Positions 33,506 through 43,284 of a stretch of 64,000 nucleotides of DNA are shown piece by piece. This DNA comes from Streptomyces sp. ALI-76-A (GTDB lineage: Bacteria; Actinomycetota; Actinomycetes; Streptomycetales; Streptomycetaceae), in NCBI RefSeq assembly GCF_030287445.1, contig NZ_JASVWB010000002.1, positions 5,828,001-5,892,000 on the forward strand. Direction: 5' to 3'. The position numbers were made by a program, and so were the translations under genes. The notes beneath the pieces are model-generated. The model saw only the letters and a list, made by a program, of their open reading frames with translations, was not told the DNA's origin and searched no databases. Every line of letters starts with the position of its first letter. Position 1 is the stretch's first letter.

Positions 33506-35865
33506 CACTGACAGGCCTCACAGGACTCGGGGTTCTCCAGGGAACAGGCGACGGCCTCTTCGGGGGCCGGCAACCGCGCGGGGGCGGTGGCCCGCGCGGC
33601 GCGGGCGATGCGGGTCGCCGGGCGCGAGCGCAGGTAGTACGTCGTCTTCAGGCCCGACTTCCAGGCGTACGCGTACATCGAGGAGAGCTTGCCGATGGTC
33701 GGCGTCTCCAGGAACAGGTTCAGCGACTGCGACTGGTCCAGGAACGGCGTCCGGGCCGCCGCCATGTCGATCAGGCCGCGCTGCGGGATCTCCCACGCCG
33801 TGCGGTACAGCGCCCGTACGTCCTCGGGGATCCAGGTGAAGGCCCGCACCGAGCCGTTCGCCTCGCGCAGCGCCTCGCGGGTGCGCGCGTCCCAGACACC
33901 GAGCCGCTTCAGGTCCTTCACCAGGTACGAGTTGACCTGGAGGAACTCGCCGGACAGGGTCTCCCGCTTGAACAGGTTGGACACCTGCGGCTCGACGCAC
34001 TCGTACACCCCCGCGATCGACGCGATGGTGGCGGTCGGCGCGATGGCGAGCAGCAGGGAGTTGCGCATGCCGGTGGCCGCGATCCGGGCCCGCAGGGCGG
34101 CCCAGCGCTCCGGCCAGGTCAGCTCGGCGTCGTAGTGGTCGGGGTGCAGGACACCCCGGGCCGTACGGGTCTTCTCCCAGGCCGGCAGCGGGCCGTCGCG
34201 CTCGGCGAGGTCGGCGGAGGCCTCGTACGCGGCGAGCATGAGGCGCTCGGCGATGCGCGTGGACAGCCGCCCGGCCGCAGGCGAGTCGAAGGGCAGGCGC
34301 AGTTGGAAGAAGACGTCCTGGAGGCCCATCACTCCGAGGCCGACCGGGCGCCACCTCGCGTTGGAGCGGCCGGCCTGCTCGGTCGGGTAGTGGTTGATGT
34401 CGACGACCCGGTCGAGGAAGGTCACGGCGGTGCGGACGGTGGCGTCCAGCCGCTCCCAGTCCATGTCGCCGCTCCCGCGGTCGACGAAGGCGCCGAGGTT
34501 GACCGAGCCCAGGTTGCAGACCGCCGTCTCCCCGTCGTCCGTGACCTCCAGGATCTCCGTGCAGAGGTTGGAGGAGTGGACGACGTGGCCCGGCTCGGCC
34601 GTCTGGTTGGCGGTGCGGTTGGCGGCGTCCTTGAAGGTCATCCAGCCGTTTCCGGTCTGCGCGAGGGTGCGCATCATGCGGCCGTAGAGGTCACGGGCGG
34701 GCAGGGTCCTGCGGGCGAGGCCCGCTGCCTCGGCCTTGTGGTAGGCGGCGTCGAACTCCTCGCCCCACAGGTCGACCAGCTCGGGCACGTCGGACGGCGA
34801 GAAGAGCGACCACGGCGCGTCGGCGTCGACCCGGCGCATGAACTCGTCCGGGACCCAGTGCGCGAGGTTCAGGTTGTGCGTACGGCGGGCGTCCTCGCCG
34901 GTGTTGTCGCGCAGTTCCAGGAACTCCTCGATGTCCGCGTGCCAGGTCTCCAGGTAGACCGCCGCGGCGCCCTTGCGCCGGCCGCCCTGGTTCACGGCGG
35001 CGACCGAGGCGTCCAGGGTCTTCAGGAACGGGACGATGCCGTTGGAGTGCCCGTTGGTGCCGCGGATCAGCGAACCGCGGGCGCGGACGCGGGAGTAGGC
35101 GATGCCGATGCCGCCCGCGTGCTTCGAGAGGCGGGCCACCTGGTGGTAGCGGTCGTAGAGGGAGTCCAGCTCGTCCTTCGGGGAGTCGAGGAGGTAGCAG
35201 GACGACATCTGGGGGTGCCGGGTCCCGGAGTTGAAGAGGGTGGGGGAGGAGGGGAGGTAGTCGAGGCGGCTCATGAGGACGTAGAGCGCCGCGACCTCCT
35301 CCAGGGCGCGGGCGGTGTCGTCCCCGGCGAGACCCGACGCCACCCGGAGCATGAAGTGCTGGGGCGTCTCGATGACCTTGCGGGTGATCGGATGCCGGAG
35401 CAGATAGCGGCTGTGCAGGGTGCGCAGGCCGAAGTAGCCGAAGCGGTCGTCGGCGTGCGGGTCGATCAGCGCGTCGAGACGGGCGGCGTGGACGCGTACG
35501 AACTCGGCCGTGCGGTCGGCGAGAAGCCCTTCCCGGTGCCCCACGGCGACGGAGTCGGTGAAGGCCGTGACGCCCTGGGAGGCGGCCTCGGCGCGGATGC
35601 CGACCGTCAGCAGCCGGGCGGCCAGCCGCGAGTAGGCGGGGTCCTCGGAGATGAGGCCGGCCGCCACCTCCGTGGCCAGCTCACGCAGCTCCGCCTCGTC
35701 CGCCCGCGCGGACCGGCCGCGCAGCGCGGCGGCGGCGACCCGTCCGGGGTCCGCGTCGGGGAGGTCGGCGGTCAGCTCGGTCAGGGTCCGCAGCAACGCG
35801 GTTCCCGGGCCGTCGGGTTCCACCGGGGTGGTCGCTGAGGCCGGATCGACTGGCGCGATGGTCAC
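33505..35865 (-). CDS. nrdA: Ribonucleotide reductase class Ia, large subunit
   Basis: A 786-residue catalytic subunit. Active-site elements seen: SSCYLLDS with the first redox Cys (about residue 222), NLCTEILEVTDD and AVCNLGSVNLGAF with the thiyl-radical region, IAPTATIASIAGVYE, and a C-terminal CACQ-type redox pair reading CEACQ. The N-terminal ~90 residues form an ATP-cone-like/linker region. GTG start with GGGAGAG upstream. Transcription begins far upstream: a B12 riboswitch lies 134-235 bp before the start. Streptomycetes also have B12-dependent class II NrdJ, and B12 represses this operon when NrdJ can work. Confidence 0.94.
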   Translation of the reverse strand: MTIAPVDPASATTPVEPDGPGTALLRTLTELTADLPDADPGRVAAAALRGRSARADEAELRELATEVAAGLISEDPAYSRLAARLLTVGIRAEAASQGVTAFTDSVAVGHREGLLADRTAEFVRVHAARLDALIDPHADDRFGYFGLRTLHSRYLLRHPITRKVIETPQHFMLRVASGLAGDDTARALEEVAALYVLMSRLDYLPSSPTLFNSGTRHPQMSSCYLLDSPKDELDSLYDRYHQVARLSKHAGGIGIAYSRVRARGSLIRGTNGHSNGIVPFLKTLDASVAAVNQGGRRKGAAAVYLETWHADIEEFLELRDNTGEDARRTHNLNLAHWVPDEFMRRVDADAPWSLFSPSDVPELVDLWGEEFDAAYHKAEAAGLARRTLPARDLYGRMMRTLAQTGNGWMTFKDAANRTANQTAEPGHVVHSSNLCTEILEVTDDGETAVCNLGSVNLGAFVDRGSGDMDWERLDATVRTAVTFLDRVVDINHYPTEQAGRSNARWRPVGLGVMGLQDVFFQLRLPFDSPAAGRLSTRIAERLMLAAYEASADLAERDGPLPAWEKTRTARGVLHPDHYDAELTWPERWAALRARIAATGMRNSLLLAIAPTATIASIAGVYECVEPQVSNLFKRETLSGEFLQVNSYLVKDLKRLGVWDARTREALREANGSVRAFTWIPEDVRALYRTAWEIPQRGLIDMAAARTPFLDQSQSLNLFLETPTIGKLSSMYAYAWKSGLKTTYYLRSRPATRIARAARATAPARLPAPEEAVACSLENPESCEACQ

Positions 35866-35998
35866 GTGGGGCTCTCCCTCGCTCGGCGACGGGGCCACAC
35901 GGTGGGCAGGGGGCAGCACGAGCGCACGCGGCGTCGCGTCCACCGGCCCATTCCACGAGGCCCGGACGTCAGGGCACCCGGACCGTTCGGCCGGGCGC

Positions 35999-36100
35999 GC
36001 TGTCGGCAGGTCCTCGGACTGGACAAGGCGTGCGTAGGCACGCATGTACACCGTTGCGGGACAGTTCCGGATTCGCACCGGATTCCCCTGCGGCGACAGC
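35999..36100 (-). promoter_or_regulatory. Cobalamin (B12) riboswitch of nrdAB
   Basis: On the minus strand the leader contains the conserved B12 box AGTCCGAGGACCTGCCGACA near its 3' end and the core GGTGCGAATCCGG with TCCCGCAAC in the middle. The closing stem P1 pairs GCTGTCG (36094-36100) with CGACAGC (35999-36005) perfectly over 7 bp. It lies 134 bp upstream of the nrdA start codon. When B12 is bound the operon should be repressed, matching the known B12 control of nrdABS in S. coelicolor. Confidence 0.92.
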
Positions 36101-36107
36101 GAGCACG

Positions 36108-36123
36108 AGCATACATCTTGTGC
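36108..36123 (-). promoter_or_regulatory. NrdR-box-like repeat 2 (promoter-proximal)
   Basis: Minus-strand GCACAAGATGTATGCT resembles the 16-bp NrdR box (ACACWASATSTWGTGT-like). It overlaps a TATGCT that could be the -10 element for the riboswitch transcript and lies 31 bp from the other box, three helical turns. Confidence 0.65.
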
Positions 36124-36138
36124 CTGTCGAGGGAAGTG

Positions 36139-36154
36139 CCCCCAGATGTTGTGT
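36139..36154 (-). promoter_or_regulatory. NrdR-box-like repeat 1
   Basis: Minus-strand ACACAACATCTGGGGG matches the left half of the NrdR box well (ACACAACATCT), with a degenerate right half. Its 31-bp offset from the second repeat is the spacing typical of tandem NrdR boxes. Confidence 0.6.
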
Positions 36155-36218
36155 CGCTCCGGTTCGGAGGGTCGACTCGGCAGTGGACGGAGCGCATGCC
36201 CGCACGCCAGGGACGGAC

Positions 36219-36290
36219 GGTTACGGCGACGGCTCAGGGACGGGGGCGGTTACGGCGACCGGTCAGGCCGACCGGTGCCGCTACGGCGAC
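36219..36290 (+). repeat. Three spaced repeats upstream of the nrdA promoter
   Basis: GGTTACGGCGAC occurs at 36219-36230 and 36248-36259 and as GCTACGGCGAC-like at 36280-36290, spaced 29 and about 31 bp. They lie between the nrdA promoter and the symporter terminator; no function known. Confidence 0.6.
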
Positions 36291-36320
36291 GGGCCGCCGG
36301 TTCTCGCCGGCGGCCCGTCG
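36287..36320 (-). terminator. Terminator of the symporter operon
   Basis: A perfect 14-bp stem CGACGGGCCGCCGG / CCGGCGGCCCGTCG with a 6-nt loop lies 16 bp beyond the SSS symporter stop codon. Confidence 0.9.
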
Positions 36321-36335
36321 TCATCCGTGTGCGGT

Positions 36336-37964
36336 TCAGTGCGCGGAGCCCGCCGTCGCCGGCGGCAGCTCCACCTGGACGCCCGGGTCGCCCGCGTCGG
36401 CCGTGTAGTCCGCCGGGGATGTCTCGTCGATGCCGTCCGGGGCCTTCAGCGCCCTGAGGACGAAGGTCAGCACCACCGTCACCACCACGTTCAGCACGAA
36501 CGCCGTCAGGCCGATGTAGCCGATCTCGCCGATGCCGGGGATCTCCTTCGACGAGCCGCCGAAGTGCTTCTGGGTCGGCGAGGCCACGCCGTACGCGGCG
36601 GCCGTGCCGTACACCATGCCGACCGCCCAGCCCGCGAGCAGGGCCCAGCGGTGGAACCAACGGGTGAACAGGCCGCCCACCAGGGCCGGGAAGGTCTGCA
36701 GGATCCAGATGCCGCCGAGCAGCTGGAAGTTGATCGCGACCGTCTTGTCCATGGTCAGGACGAAGGCCAGCGCGCCCACCTTCACCAGGAGCGACACCAG
36801 TTTGGAGACCTTGGTCTCCTGCGCCGGGGTCGCGTCCGGCTTGATGAAGTCCTTGTAGATGTTGCGGGTGAAGAGGTTCGCCGCCGCGATCGACATGATG
36901 GCCGCCGGGACGAGGGCACCGATGCCGATCGCCGCGAAGGCCACGCCCGCGAACCAGTCCGGGAACATGTCCTCGAACAGCTGCGGGATCGCCAACTGCC
37001 CGTTGGAGACCTTGACTCCGGCCGCGATCGCCATGAAACCGAGCAGGGCGAGCAGCCCCAGCATCAGCGAGTACAGCGGCAGGATCGTGGTGTTGCGGCG
37101 GATCACCTCACGGCTGCGCGAGGACAGCGTCGCCGTGATCGAGTGCGGGTACATGAAGAGCGCAAGCGCCGAGCCCAGCGCCAGCGTGGCGTACGTCCAC
37201 TGGCCCGCCTCGGCCGGTACCAGGGCCCCGCGCGGGGCGCCCGTCGCCGGGTTGGGCTGGCTGAACGCCTCGCCCGCCTTGGCGAAGATGTCGTCGAAGC
37301 CGCCCAGCTTGATCGGGATGTAGATGATCGCCACCGCGATGACGAGGTAGATCAGCGTGTCCTTCACGAACGCGATCAGCGCGGGGGCCCGCAGCCCCGA
37401 CGAGTACGTGTACGCCGCCAGCACCCCGAACGCGATCAGCAGCGGCAGGTCCTTGACGAACCAGTTGGTGTCCTCACCGCCGCCGACGCCCATCACGTCC
37501 AGCACGGCCTGGATGCCGACCAGTTGGAGCGCGATGTACGGCATCGTCGCGAGGATGCCGGTGACGGCCACCGCCAGCGACAGCCCCTTGGAGCCGAACC
37601 GTCCGCGCACGAAGTCCGAGGTCGTCACGTACCCGTGCTTGTGCGAGACGGACCACAGGCGCGGCAGGAAGGTGAAGATCAGCGGGTAGATCAGGATGGT
37701 GTACGGCACCGCGAAGAAGCCGGCCGCGCCCGCCGCGTAGATCGCCGCCGGGACGGCCACGAAGGTGTACGCCGTGTACAGGTCGCCGCCGAGCAGGAAC
37801 CAGGTGACCCAGGTGCCGAACGACCGGCCGCCCAGACCCCATTCGTCGAGGCTGTGCTCGTTCTCGGCCTTGCGCCAGCGCGCGGCGAGGAAGCCCAGGA
37901 CCGTGACGGCCAGGAAGAAGAAGATGAAGACCGCGAGCGCGACGCCGTTGACTCCGTCGTTCAT
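36336..37964 (-). CDS. Sodium:solute symporter (SSS family), probable monocarboxylate permease
   Basis: A 542-residue membrane protein with about 13 helices. The N-terminal FAARWRKAENEHSLDEWGLGGRSFG segment, read in parts, and the TWFLLGGDLYTAYTFVAVPA stretch are typical of SSS transporters. It resembles the MctP-type monocarboxylate permeases that take up lactate, pyruvate or acetate; the substrate is inferred. The ATG overlaps the stop of the DUF3311 gene (ATGA), the usual partner of this subfamily. It ends the leftward cluster that begins with the CstA gene. Confidence 0.87.
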   Translation of the reverse strand: MNDGVNGVALAVFIFFFLAVTVLGFLAARWRKAENEHSLDEWGLGGRSFGTWVTWFLLGGDLYTAYTFVAVPAAIYAAGAAGFFAVPYTILIYPLIFTFLPRLWSVSHKHGYVTTSDFVRGRFGSKGLSLAVAVTGILATMPYIALQLVGIQAVLDVMGVGGGEDTNWFVKDLPLLIAFGVLAAYTYSSGLRAPALIAFVKDTLIYLVIAVAIIYIPIKLGGFDDIFAKAGEAFSQPNPATGAPRGALVPAEAGQWTYATLALGSALALFMYPHSITATLSSRSREVIRRNTTILPLYSLMLGLLALLGFMAIAAGVKVSNGQLAIPQLFEDMFPDWFAGVAFAAIGIGALVPAAIMSIAAANLFTRNIYKDFIKPDATPAQETKVSKLVSLLVKVGALAFVLTMDKTVAINFQLLGGIWILQTFPALVGGLFTRWFHRWALLAGWAVGMVYGTAAAYGVASPTQKHFGGSSKEIPGIGEIGYIGLTAFVLNVVVTVVLTFVLRALKAPDGIDETSPADYTADAGDPGVQVELPPATAGSAH

Positions 37965-38233
37965 GTGGACGCACCCCCGTCCGTGGACCGGGCGGCGGCG
38001 CGGGTGCGCTGGTCACGCTGCCACAGCTGGTACGCGATCATCGTCAGCGCGGTGGAGATGACCACCCAGGCCATCTGGTACCAGTAGAAGAACGGTATGC
38101 CGATGAACGTGGGATCGGTCTTGGCGTACGAGCCCACCCACAGCATCGCCACGAACGGCGCGACGAGACAGAGGCCGATCACCACACGTGCCGGTGTCAC
38201 CACCGGTGGCCTCACTTCAGGCGCATCTGACAT
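37961..38233 (-). CDS. DUF3311 small membrane partner of SSS symporter
   Basis: A 90-residue protein with two hydrophobic helices (about residues 14-34 and 47-67), FFYWYQMAW between them and a basic C-terminus. DUF3311 genes are nearly always found just upstream of an SSS symporter and overlap it, as here by four bases, so it is probably an accessory subunit like YhdT/YhjC-type partners. The ATG start has a weak purine-rich signal. Confidence 0.82.
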   Translation of the reverse strand: MSDAPEVRPPVVTPARVVIGLCLVAPFVAMLWVGSYAKTDPTFIGIPFFYWYQMAWVVISTALTMIAYQLWQRDQRTRAAARSTDGGAST

Positions 38234-38350
38234 GTCGCGGCTCCGTTCCCTCAGTGATCACCTGTGCAAGCGCAGGCAATCTAGGTCACGGTGTCGCGGG
38301 AGCGGAACCCCTCGTCCGCATACCGGTATGTGATGGTTCTGTGTCGGCCG

Positions 38351-38551
38351 TCAGCAGCAACGGAAGCCCTGCCGGGGGTCCTTCTCCTGCCGGTCCGTGC
38401 GCATCCGCTCGAAGTCCCGCCGGGAGGGCACCCGCGCGTCCGGGTGCCCCTTGCGCAGGTGCGCGACATGGCGGTCGTACGCCGACTCGTCGGTCAGCTC
38501 CCGCAGATACCAGCGCACTCCTCTAAACGCCCGTACCAGAGCCGACCGCAC
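38351..38551 (-). CDS. YbdD/YjiX-type small protein (CstA partner)
   Basis: A 66-residue soluble protein with the family features: RGVRWYLRELTDESAYDRHVAH, KGHPDARVPSRRDFERMR and a C-terminal Cys-Cys. In E. coli the homologue YbdD is needed with CstA for pyruvate uptake. The GTG start lies inside the end of the CstA gene (29-bp overlap), showing tight coupling; translation of the two is probably linked. Confidence 0.82.
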   Translation of the reverse strand: MRSALVRAFRGVRWYLRELTDESAYDRHVAHLRKGHPDARVPSRRDFERMRTDRQEKDPRQGFRCC

Positions 38552-40661
38552 GCCGCTCCTCCTCCTTCTCCTCGCGGGTGGGGAACAGCCCGGCCGGAGC
38601 GACGATCTCCGACTCGACGTACGGCGCCTCGCTCAGCGTCGACAGCGCCGGGCGCCGCACGTGCCGGACGCACACCCGGCCGGCGTCGGCGATCACCACC
38701 ACGATCAGCAGTGCGAGGACGGCCGACAGGACGCCGTCCACCGTGGAGTTGGTGACCACGGTGTGCATGTCGTCCATGGTCTTGGCGGGCGGCAGCACCT
38801 CGCCCCGGTCGATCGCGTCCTGGAACACGGACCGCTGCTCGAAGAAGCCGACCTTCGGGTCACTGGAGAACACCTTCTGCCAGCTCGCCGTCAGCGTGAC
38901 CGTGGCGTCCCAGGCGAGCGGAACCCCGGTGATCCAGGCCCACTTGAGGCGCCCGGACTTCACCAGCAGGGTCGTGCAGACGGCCAGGGCGACCGCCGCG
39001 AGCAGCTGGTTGGAGATGCCGAAGACCGGGAACAACTGGTTGATCCCGCCGAGGGGTTCGTGGACGCCGACCCACAGGAAGTACCCCCACAGGGCGCACA
39101 CCGCCGCGCTCGTGATGACCAGCCCGGGTTTCCAGCTGACGTTCTTGAAGGGCCGGTAGACGTTGCCCAGCATGTCCTGGAGCATGAACCGGCCCACGCG
39201 GGTGCCGGCGTCCAGCGCGGTCAGGATGAACAGTGCCTCGAACATGATCGCGAAGTGGTACCAGAAGGCCTTCAGGCCCCCGCCCGTCACCTCGGAGAAG
39301 ATCTGCGAGACCCCGACGGCGAGCGTGGGCGCGCCGCCGGTGCGGGAGAGCAGGGTGGACTCCTCGACGTCCTTGGCCGCCCGGGCGAGTTCGGCGGGGG
39401 TGATGGAGTAGCCCCAGCCGGTCACCACCTGCGAGGCGCTCTCCACCGTCGTGCCGATCGTGCCCGCCGGCGCGTTCATCGCGAAGTACAGGCCCGGGTC
39501 GATGACGCTCGCCGCGACCAGCGCCATCACGGCGACCGACGACTCCATCAGCATGGAGCCGTAGCCGATCATCCGGACCTGCGTCTCCTTCTGGATCATC
39601 TTCGGCGTCGTACCGGACGAGATGAGCGAGTGGAAGCCGGACAGCGCTCCGCAGGCGATGGTGATGAAGACGAACGGGAACAGGGACCCGGCGAAGACCG
39701 GCCCGTCGCCGCGCGAGGCGAAGTCGGTGACCGGGTCCATCCGCAGGGTCGGCAGCGCGATCACCACCCCGAGCGCGAGCAGCACGATCGTGCCGATCTT
39801 CATGAAGGTGGAGAGGTAGTCGCGGGGCGCCAGCAGCATCCACACCGGCAGGATCGAGGCGATGAAGCCGTACGCCACCAGCCAGACGACCAGCGTGGAG
39901 GGCGCGAGCGTGAAGGTGTCCGCCCACGACGACTCGGCGACCCAGCGGCCGGAGACCAGCGCGAGCAGCAGCAGCGCCACCCCGATCAGCGAGACCTCGG
40001 TGACCCGGCCGGGGCGCAGGACGCGCAGGTAGAAGCCCATCAGCAGGGCGATCGGGATCGTCATCGCGATGGAGAAGGTGCCCCACGGCGAGGCGGCCAG
40101 GGCGTTCACGATGACCAGGGCCAGCACACCGAGCAGGATGATCATGATGGCGAAGGCCGCGAGCAGCGCCGCCGCCCCGCCGAACGGGCCGATCTCCTCC
40201 CGTGCCATCTGGCCCAGCGACCGGCCGTCCCGGCGGGTGGAGAAGAACAGCACCACCATGTCCTGGACGGCGCCCGCGAAGATGACGCCCACGATGATCC
40301 AGATCGTGCCCGGCAGATAGCCCATCTGCGCGGCCAGCACCGGCCCGACCAGCGGACCGGCACCGGCGATCGCCGCGAAGTGGTGGCCCAGCAGGACCCG
40401 GCGGTCGGTGGGATGGAAGTCGATGCCGTTGTCCAGCCGCTCCGCCGGGGTGGCCCGCGTCCGGTCGACCTTGAGCACCCTGTACGCGATGAACTTCGAG
40501 TAGAAGCGGTAGGCGACGGTGTACGAGCCGAGGGCCGCCGCCACCATCCAGGCGGCCGACACCTCCTCGCCCCGGGAGAGCGCGAGCACGGACCAGCCCG
40601 CCGCGCCGACGAGCGCGACGAGGGTCCACACGACGATGGTTCGGACGTTCGCGGTACGCAC
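38523..40661 (-). CDS. cstA: CstA-family carbon starvation protein (pyruvate/peptide transporter)
   Basis: A 712-residue membrane protein with about 16-18 helices and the conserved CstA segments YRFYSKFIAYRVL, GHHFAAIAGAGPLVGPVLAAQ (read in parts) and LSGFHSLISSGTTPK. CstA/BtsT proteins import pyruvate or small peptides under carbon limitation. The GTG start (VRTANVRTIVVW) is preferred; an upstream frame extension lacks a signal. The C-terminal tail is charged (REEKEEERRAVG). It is the first gene of a leftward cluster: CstA, YbdD-type, then DUF3311 and an SSS symporter, which together could handle pyruvate and related acids. Confidence 0.9.
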   Translation of the reverse strand: MRTANVRTIVVWTLVALVGAAGWSVLALSRGEEVSAAWMVAAALGSYTVAYRFYSKFIAYRVLKVDRTRATPAERLDNGIDFHPTDRRVLLGHHFAAIAGAGPLVGPVLAAQMGYLPGTIWIIVGVIFAGAVQDMVVLFFSTRRDGRSLGQMAREEIGPFGGAAALLAAFAIMIILLGVLALVIVNALAASPWGTFSIAMTIPIALLMGFYLRVLRPGRVTEVSLIGVALLLLALVSGRWVAESSWADTFTLAPSTLVVWLVAYGFIASILPVWMLLAPRDYLSTFMKIGTIVLLALGVVIALPTLRMDPVTDFASRGDGPVFAGSLFPFVFITIACGALSGFHSLISSGTTPKMIQKETQVRMIGYGSMLMESSVAVMALVAASVIDPGLYFAMNAPAGTIGTTVESASQVVTGWGYSITPAELARAAKDVEESTLLSRTGGAPTLAVGVSQIFSEVTGGGLKAFWYHFAIMFEALFILTALDAGTRVGRFMLQDMLGNVYRPFKNVSWKPGLVITSAAVCALWGYFLWVGVHEPLGGINQLFPVFGISNQLLAAVALAVCTTLLVKSGRLKWAWITGVPLAWDATVTLTASWQKVFSSDPKVGFFEQRSVFQDAIDRGEVLPPAKTMDDMHTVVTNSTVDGVLSAVLALLIVVVIADAGRVCVRHVRRPALSTLSEAPYVESEIVAPAGLFPTREEKEEERRAVGSGTGV

Positions 40662-40758
40662 TGGGAGGTCCCCCCGTCCATGCGGCGACGGGAGGACCGT
40701 AGAGCAGGAAGCACGGTTGCGCCACACCGCGTGCCGTACTCGTGCGGGTGCGGTGCTC

Positions 40759-41655
<897 letters not shown>

Positions 41656-41798
41656 CTACCGGACGCACGTCCTCCGGTGACGGGCTTTTCGCTGGCTTCT
41701 TACTTAAAGGTTCCTGCATATGTAGGTCGCATAACGGCTGGTCAGAGCACATTCTCGACCCTTGACAGGTCTATGGGCGTGGGCCAAGCTCCGGGTAC

Positions 41799-41810
41799 TG
41801 GTCTACACCA
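41799..41810. promoter_or_regulatory. DasR-type operator (dre) at dasA
   Basis: TGGTCTACACCA (11 of 12 core positions; flanks ACTGG...CCATT) lies 73 bp before the dasA start. A second TTGGTCCAGG follows immediately. This is the expected repression site of the dasABCD transporter operon. Confidence 0.9.
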
Positions 41811-41882
41811 TTGGTCCAGGTCCCGGCCCCACGTGCACCGCGGGGAGCCAGGGGGGTTTGTGGCATCCCTGAGGAGGGTGGC

Positions 41883-43169
41883 GTGAAGCGCAAGCTGATA
41901 GCCGCGATCGGTATCGCGGGCATGATGGTCTCCATCGCGGCATGTGGGGACGACAGCGGCAGCGGGGGCTCGGACAAGAGCGGGGCCGACGCCAAGGAAC
42001 TGACCGTCTGGCTCACCGTCGACGCGCAGAACAACTGGCCGGAGCTGGTGAAGGCCGCCGACGCCGCCGTGAAGAAGAAGCACCCCGGCATCAGGATCGA
42101 GCACGAGTACTACGGCTGGCCGGACAAGAACACCAAGCTCGACGCCGTCCTCGCCACCGACAAGGTCCCCGACGTGGTCGAGATGGGCAACACCGAGATG
42201 CTCGGCTACATGGTCAAGGGCGCCTTCGCGCCCCTCGACCCGGCGCAGTTCGACAACTCCGCCGCCTGGCTGGACGGCCTCAAGGCCTCGGTGACGTACC
42301 AGGACAAGACGTACGGCGTGCCCTACTACGCGGGCGGTCGCGTCGCCAACTGGCGCAAGGACCTGTTCGCCTCGGCGGGCGTCAAGTCCACGCCGAAGAC
42401 CTACGCCGAGCTGACCGCCGCCCTGGACAAGGTCCAGAAGCAGGAGGGCGACAAGTTCAGCGCCTGGTACCAGCCCACCCGTGACTGGTACGCGGCCATG
42501 TCCTTCGTCTACGACGCCGGCGGCTCGATCGCCGTCGAGTCGGGCGGCGAGTGGAAGGGCAACCTCTCCTCGCCGGAGTCGGTCAAGGGCCTCACCGCGT
42601 TCAAGAACGTCGTCGACAGGTACATGCACGGCGACAAGACCAAGGACGAGTCCGACCGTTACATCGTCTACGGCCAGGGCAAGTCCGGCATGATCTTCGG
42701 CGCGGCCTGGGAGGGCGCGACCTCCGAAGACCCGAAGAACGACAAGAGCGGCAAGCTCAAGGGCAACCTCGAGAACTTCGTGATGCCCGGCCCGTCCGGC
42801 AAGAACCTCCCCGTCTTCCTGGGCGGCTCCGACCTCGCCGTGCCGGTGAAGTCGGACGCGCAGGCGGTCGCCGCCGAGTGGATCAACGCGTTCACCGGTC
42901 CGTCCGGCCAGCAGGGCCTGATGGCCAAGGGCAACCTGCCCAACAACAAGACCGACCTCGCCACCCTGAAGAAGGACCCGAAGACGGCGGTCCCGGCCAC
43001 CGCGGCCGAGTCCAACTGGTTCGTCCCGATGGCACCGGGCTGGGGCCAGGTGGAGAAGGCGCAGATCCTGCAGACCATGCTGCAGAACATCGGCACCGGC
43101 AAGAAGTCGGTCGAGGCCGCCGCGAAGGAAGCGGACGCCGCGATCGACAAGGTCATCAACGTCAAGTGA
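41883..43169 (+). CDS. dasA: Chitooligosaccharide-binding lipoprotein DasA
   Basis: A 428-residue extracellular solute-binding lipoprotein: basic N-terminus, hydrophobic core, lipobox SIAAC with Cys21, then a maltose-binding-type fold (ELTVWLTVDAQNNWPELVKA). It captures N,N'-diacetylchitobiose and related chitooligosaccharides for the DasBC permease; the ATPase (MsiK) is encoded elsewhere. GTG start with GGAGGG six to eight bases upstream; the frame is open further upstream without a site. Repressed by DasR through the dre upstream. A strong hairpin follows before dasB. Confidence 0.94.
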   Translation: MKRKLIAAIGIAGMMVSIAACGDDSGSGGSDKSGADAKELTVWLTVDAQNNWPELVKAADAAVKKKHPGIRIEHEYYGWPDKNTKLDAVLATDKVPDVVEMGNTEMLGYMVKGAFAPLDPAQFDNSAAWLDGLKASVTYQDKTYGVPYYAGGRVANWRKDLFASAGVKSTPKTYAELTAALDKVQKQEGDKFSAWYQPTRDWYAAMSFVYDAGGSIAVESGGEWKGNLSSPESVKGLTAFKNVVDRYMHGDKTKDESDRYIVYGQGKSGMIFGAAWEGATSEDPKNDKSGKLKGNLENFVMPGPSGKNLPVFLGGSDLAVPVKSDAQAVAAEWINAFTGPSGQQGLMAKGNLPNNKTDLATLKKDPKTAVPATAAESNWFVPMAPGWGQVEKAQILQTMLQNIGTGKKSVEAAAKEADAAIDKVINVK

Positions 43170-43175
43170 CCACCG

Positions 43176-43207
43176 GCGGGGCCCCGTTCTCACCGACGGG
43201 GCCCCGC
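43176..43207 (+). promoter_or_regulatory. dasA-dasB intercistronic hairpin
   Basis: A perfect 12-bp stem GCGGGGCCCCGT / ACGGGGCCCCGC with an 8-nt loop starts 7 bp after the dasA stop. Such hairpins usually cause partial termination or protect the upstream mRNA, so the binding protein is made in excess over the permeases. No T-run follows. Confidence 0.8.
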
Positions 43208-43284
43208 TTCTCGTACGACTGTGCGGGCTTGCGCACGGGCGTGAGGGCTTCGTACGACCTGAGGGACCGCTGAGGAGCGCGCGG

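Noticed and set aside
34135..35838. 567-codon frame antisense to nrdA
   Set aside because: Explained by codon bias of nrdA; no family resemblance.
36030..38087. 685-codon open frame antisense to the symporter gene and nrdA leader
   Set aside because: Arg/Gln/Asp-rich nonsense composition and it reads through a riboswitch and a terminator.
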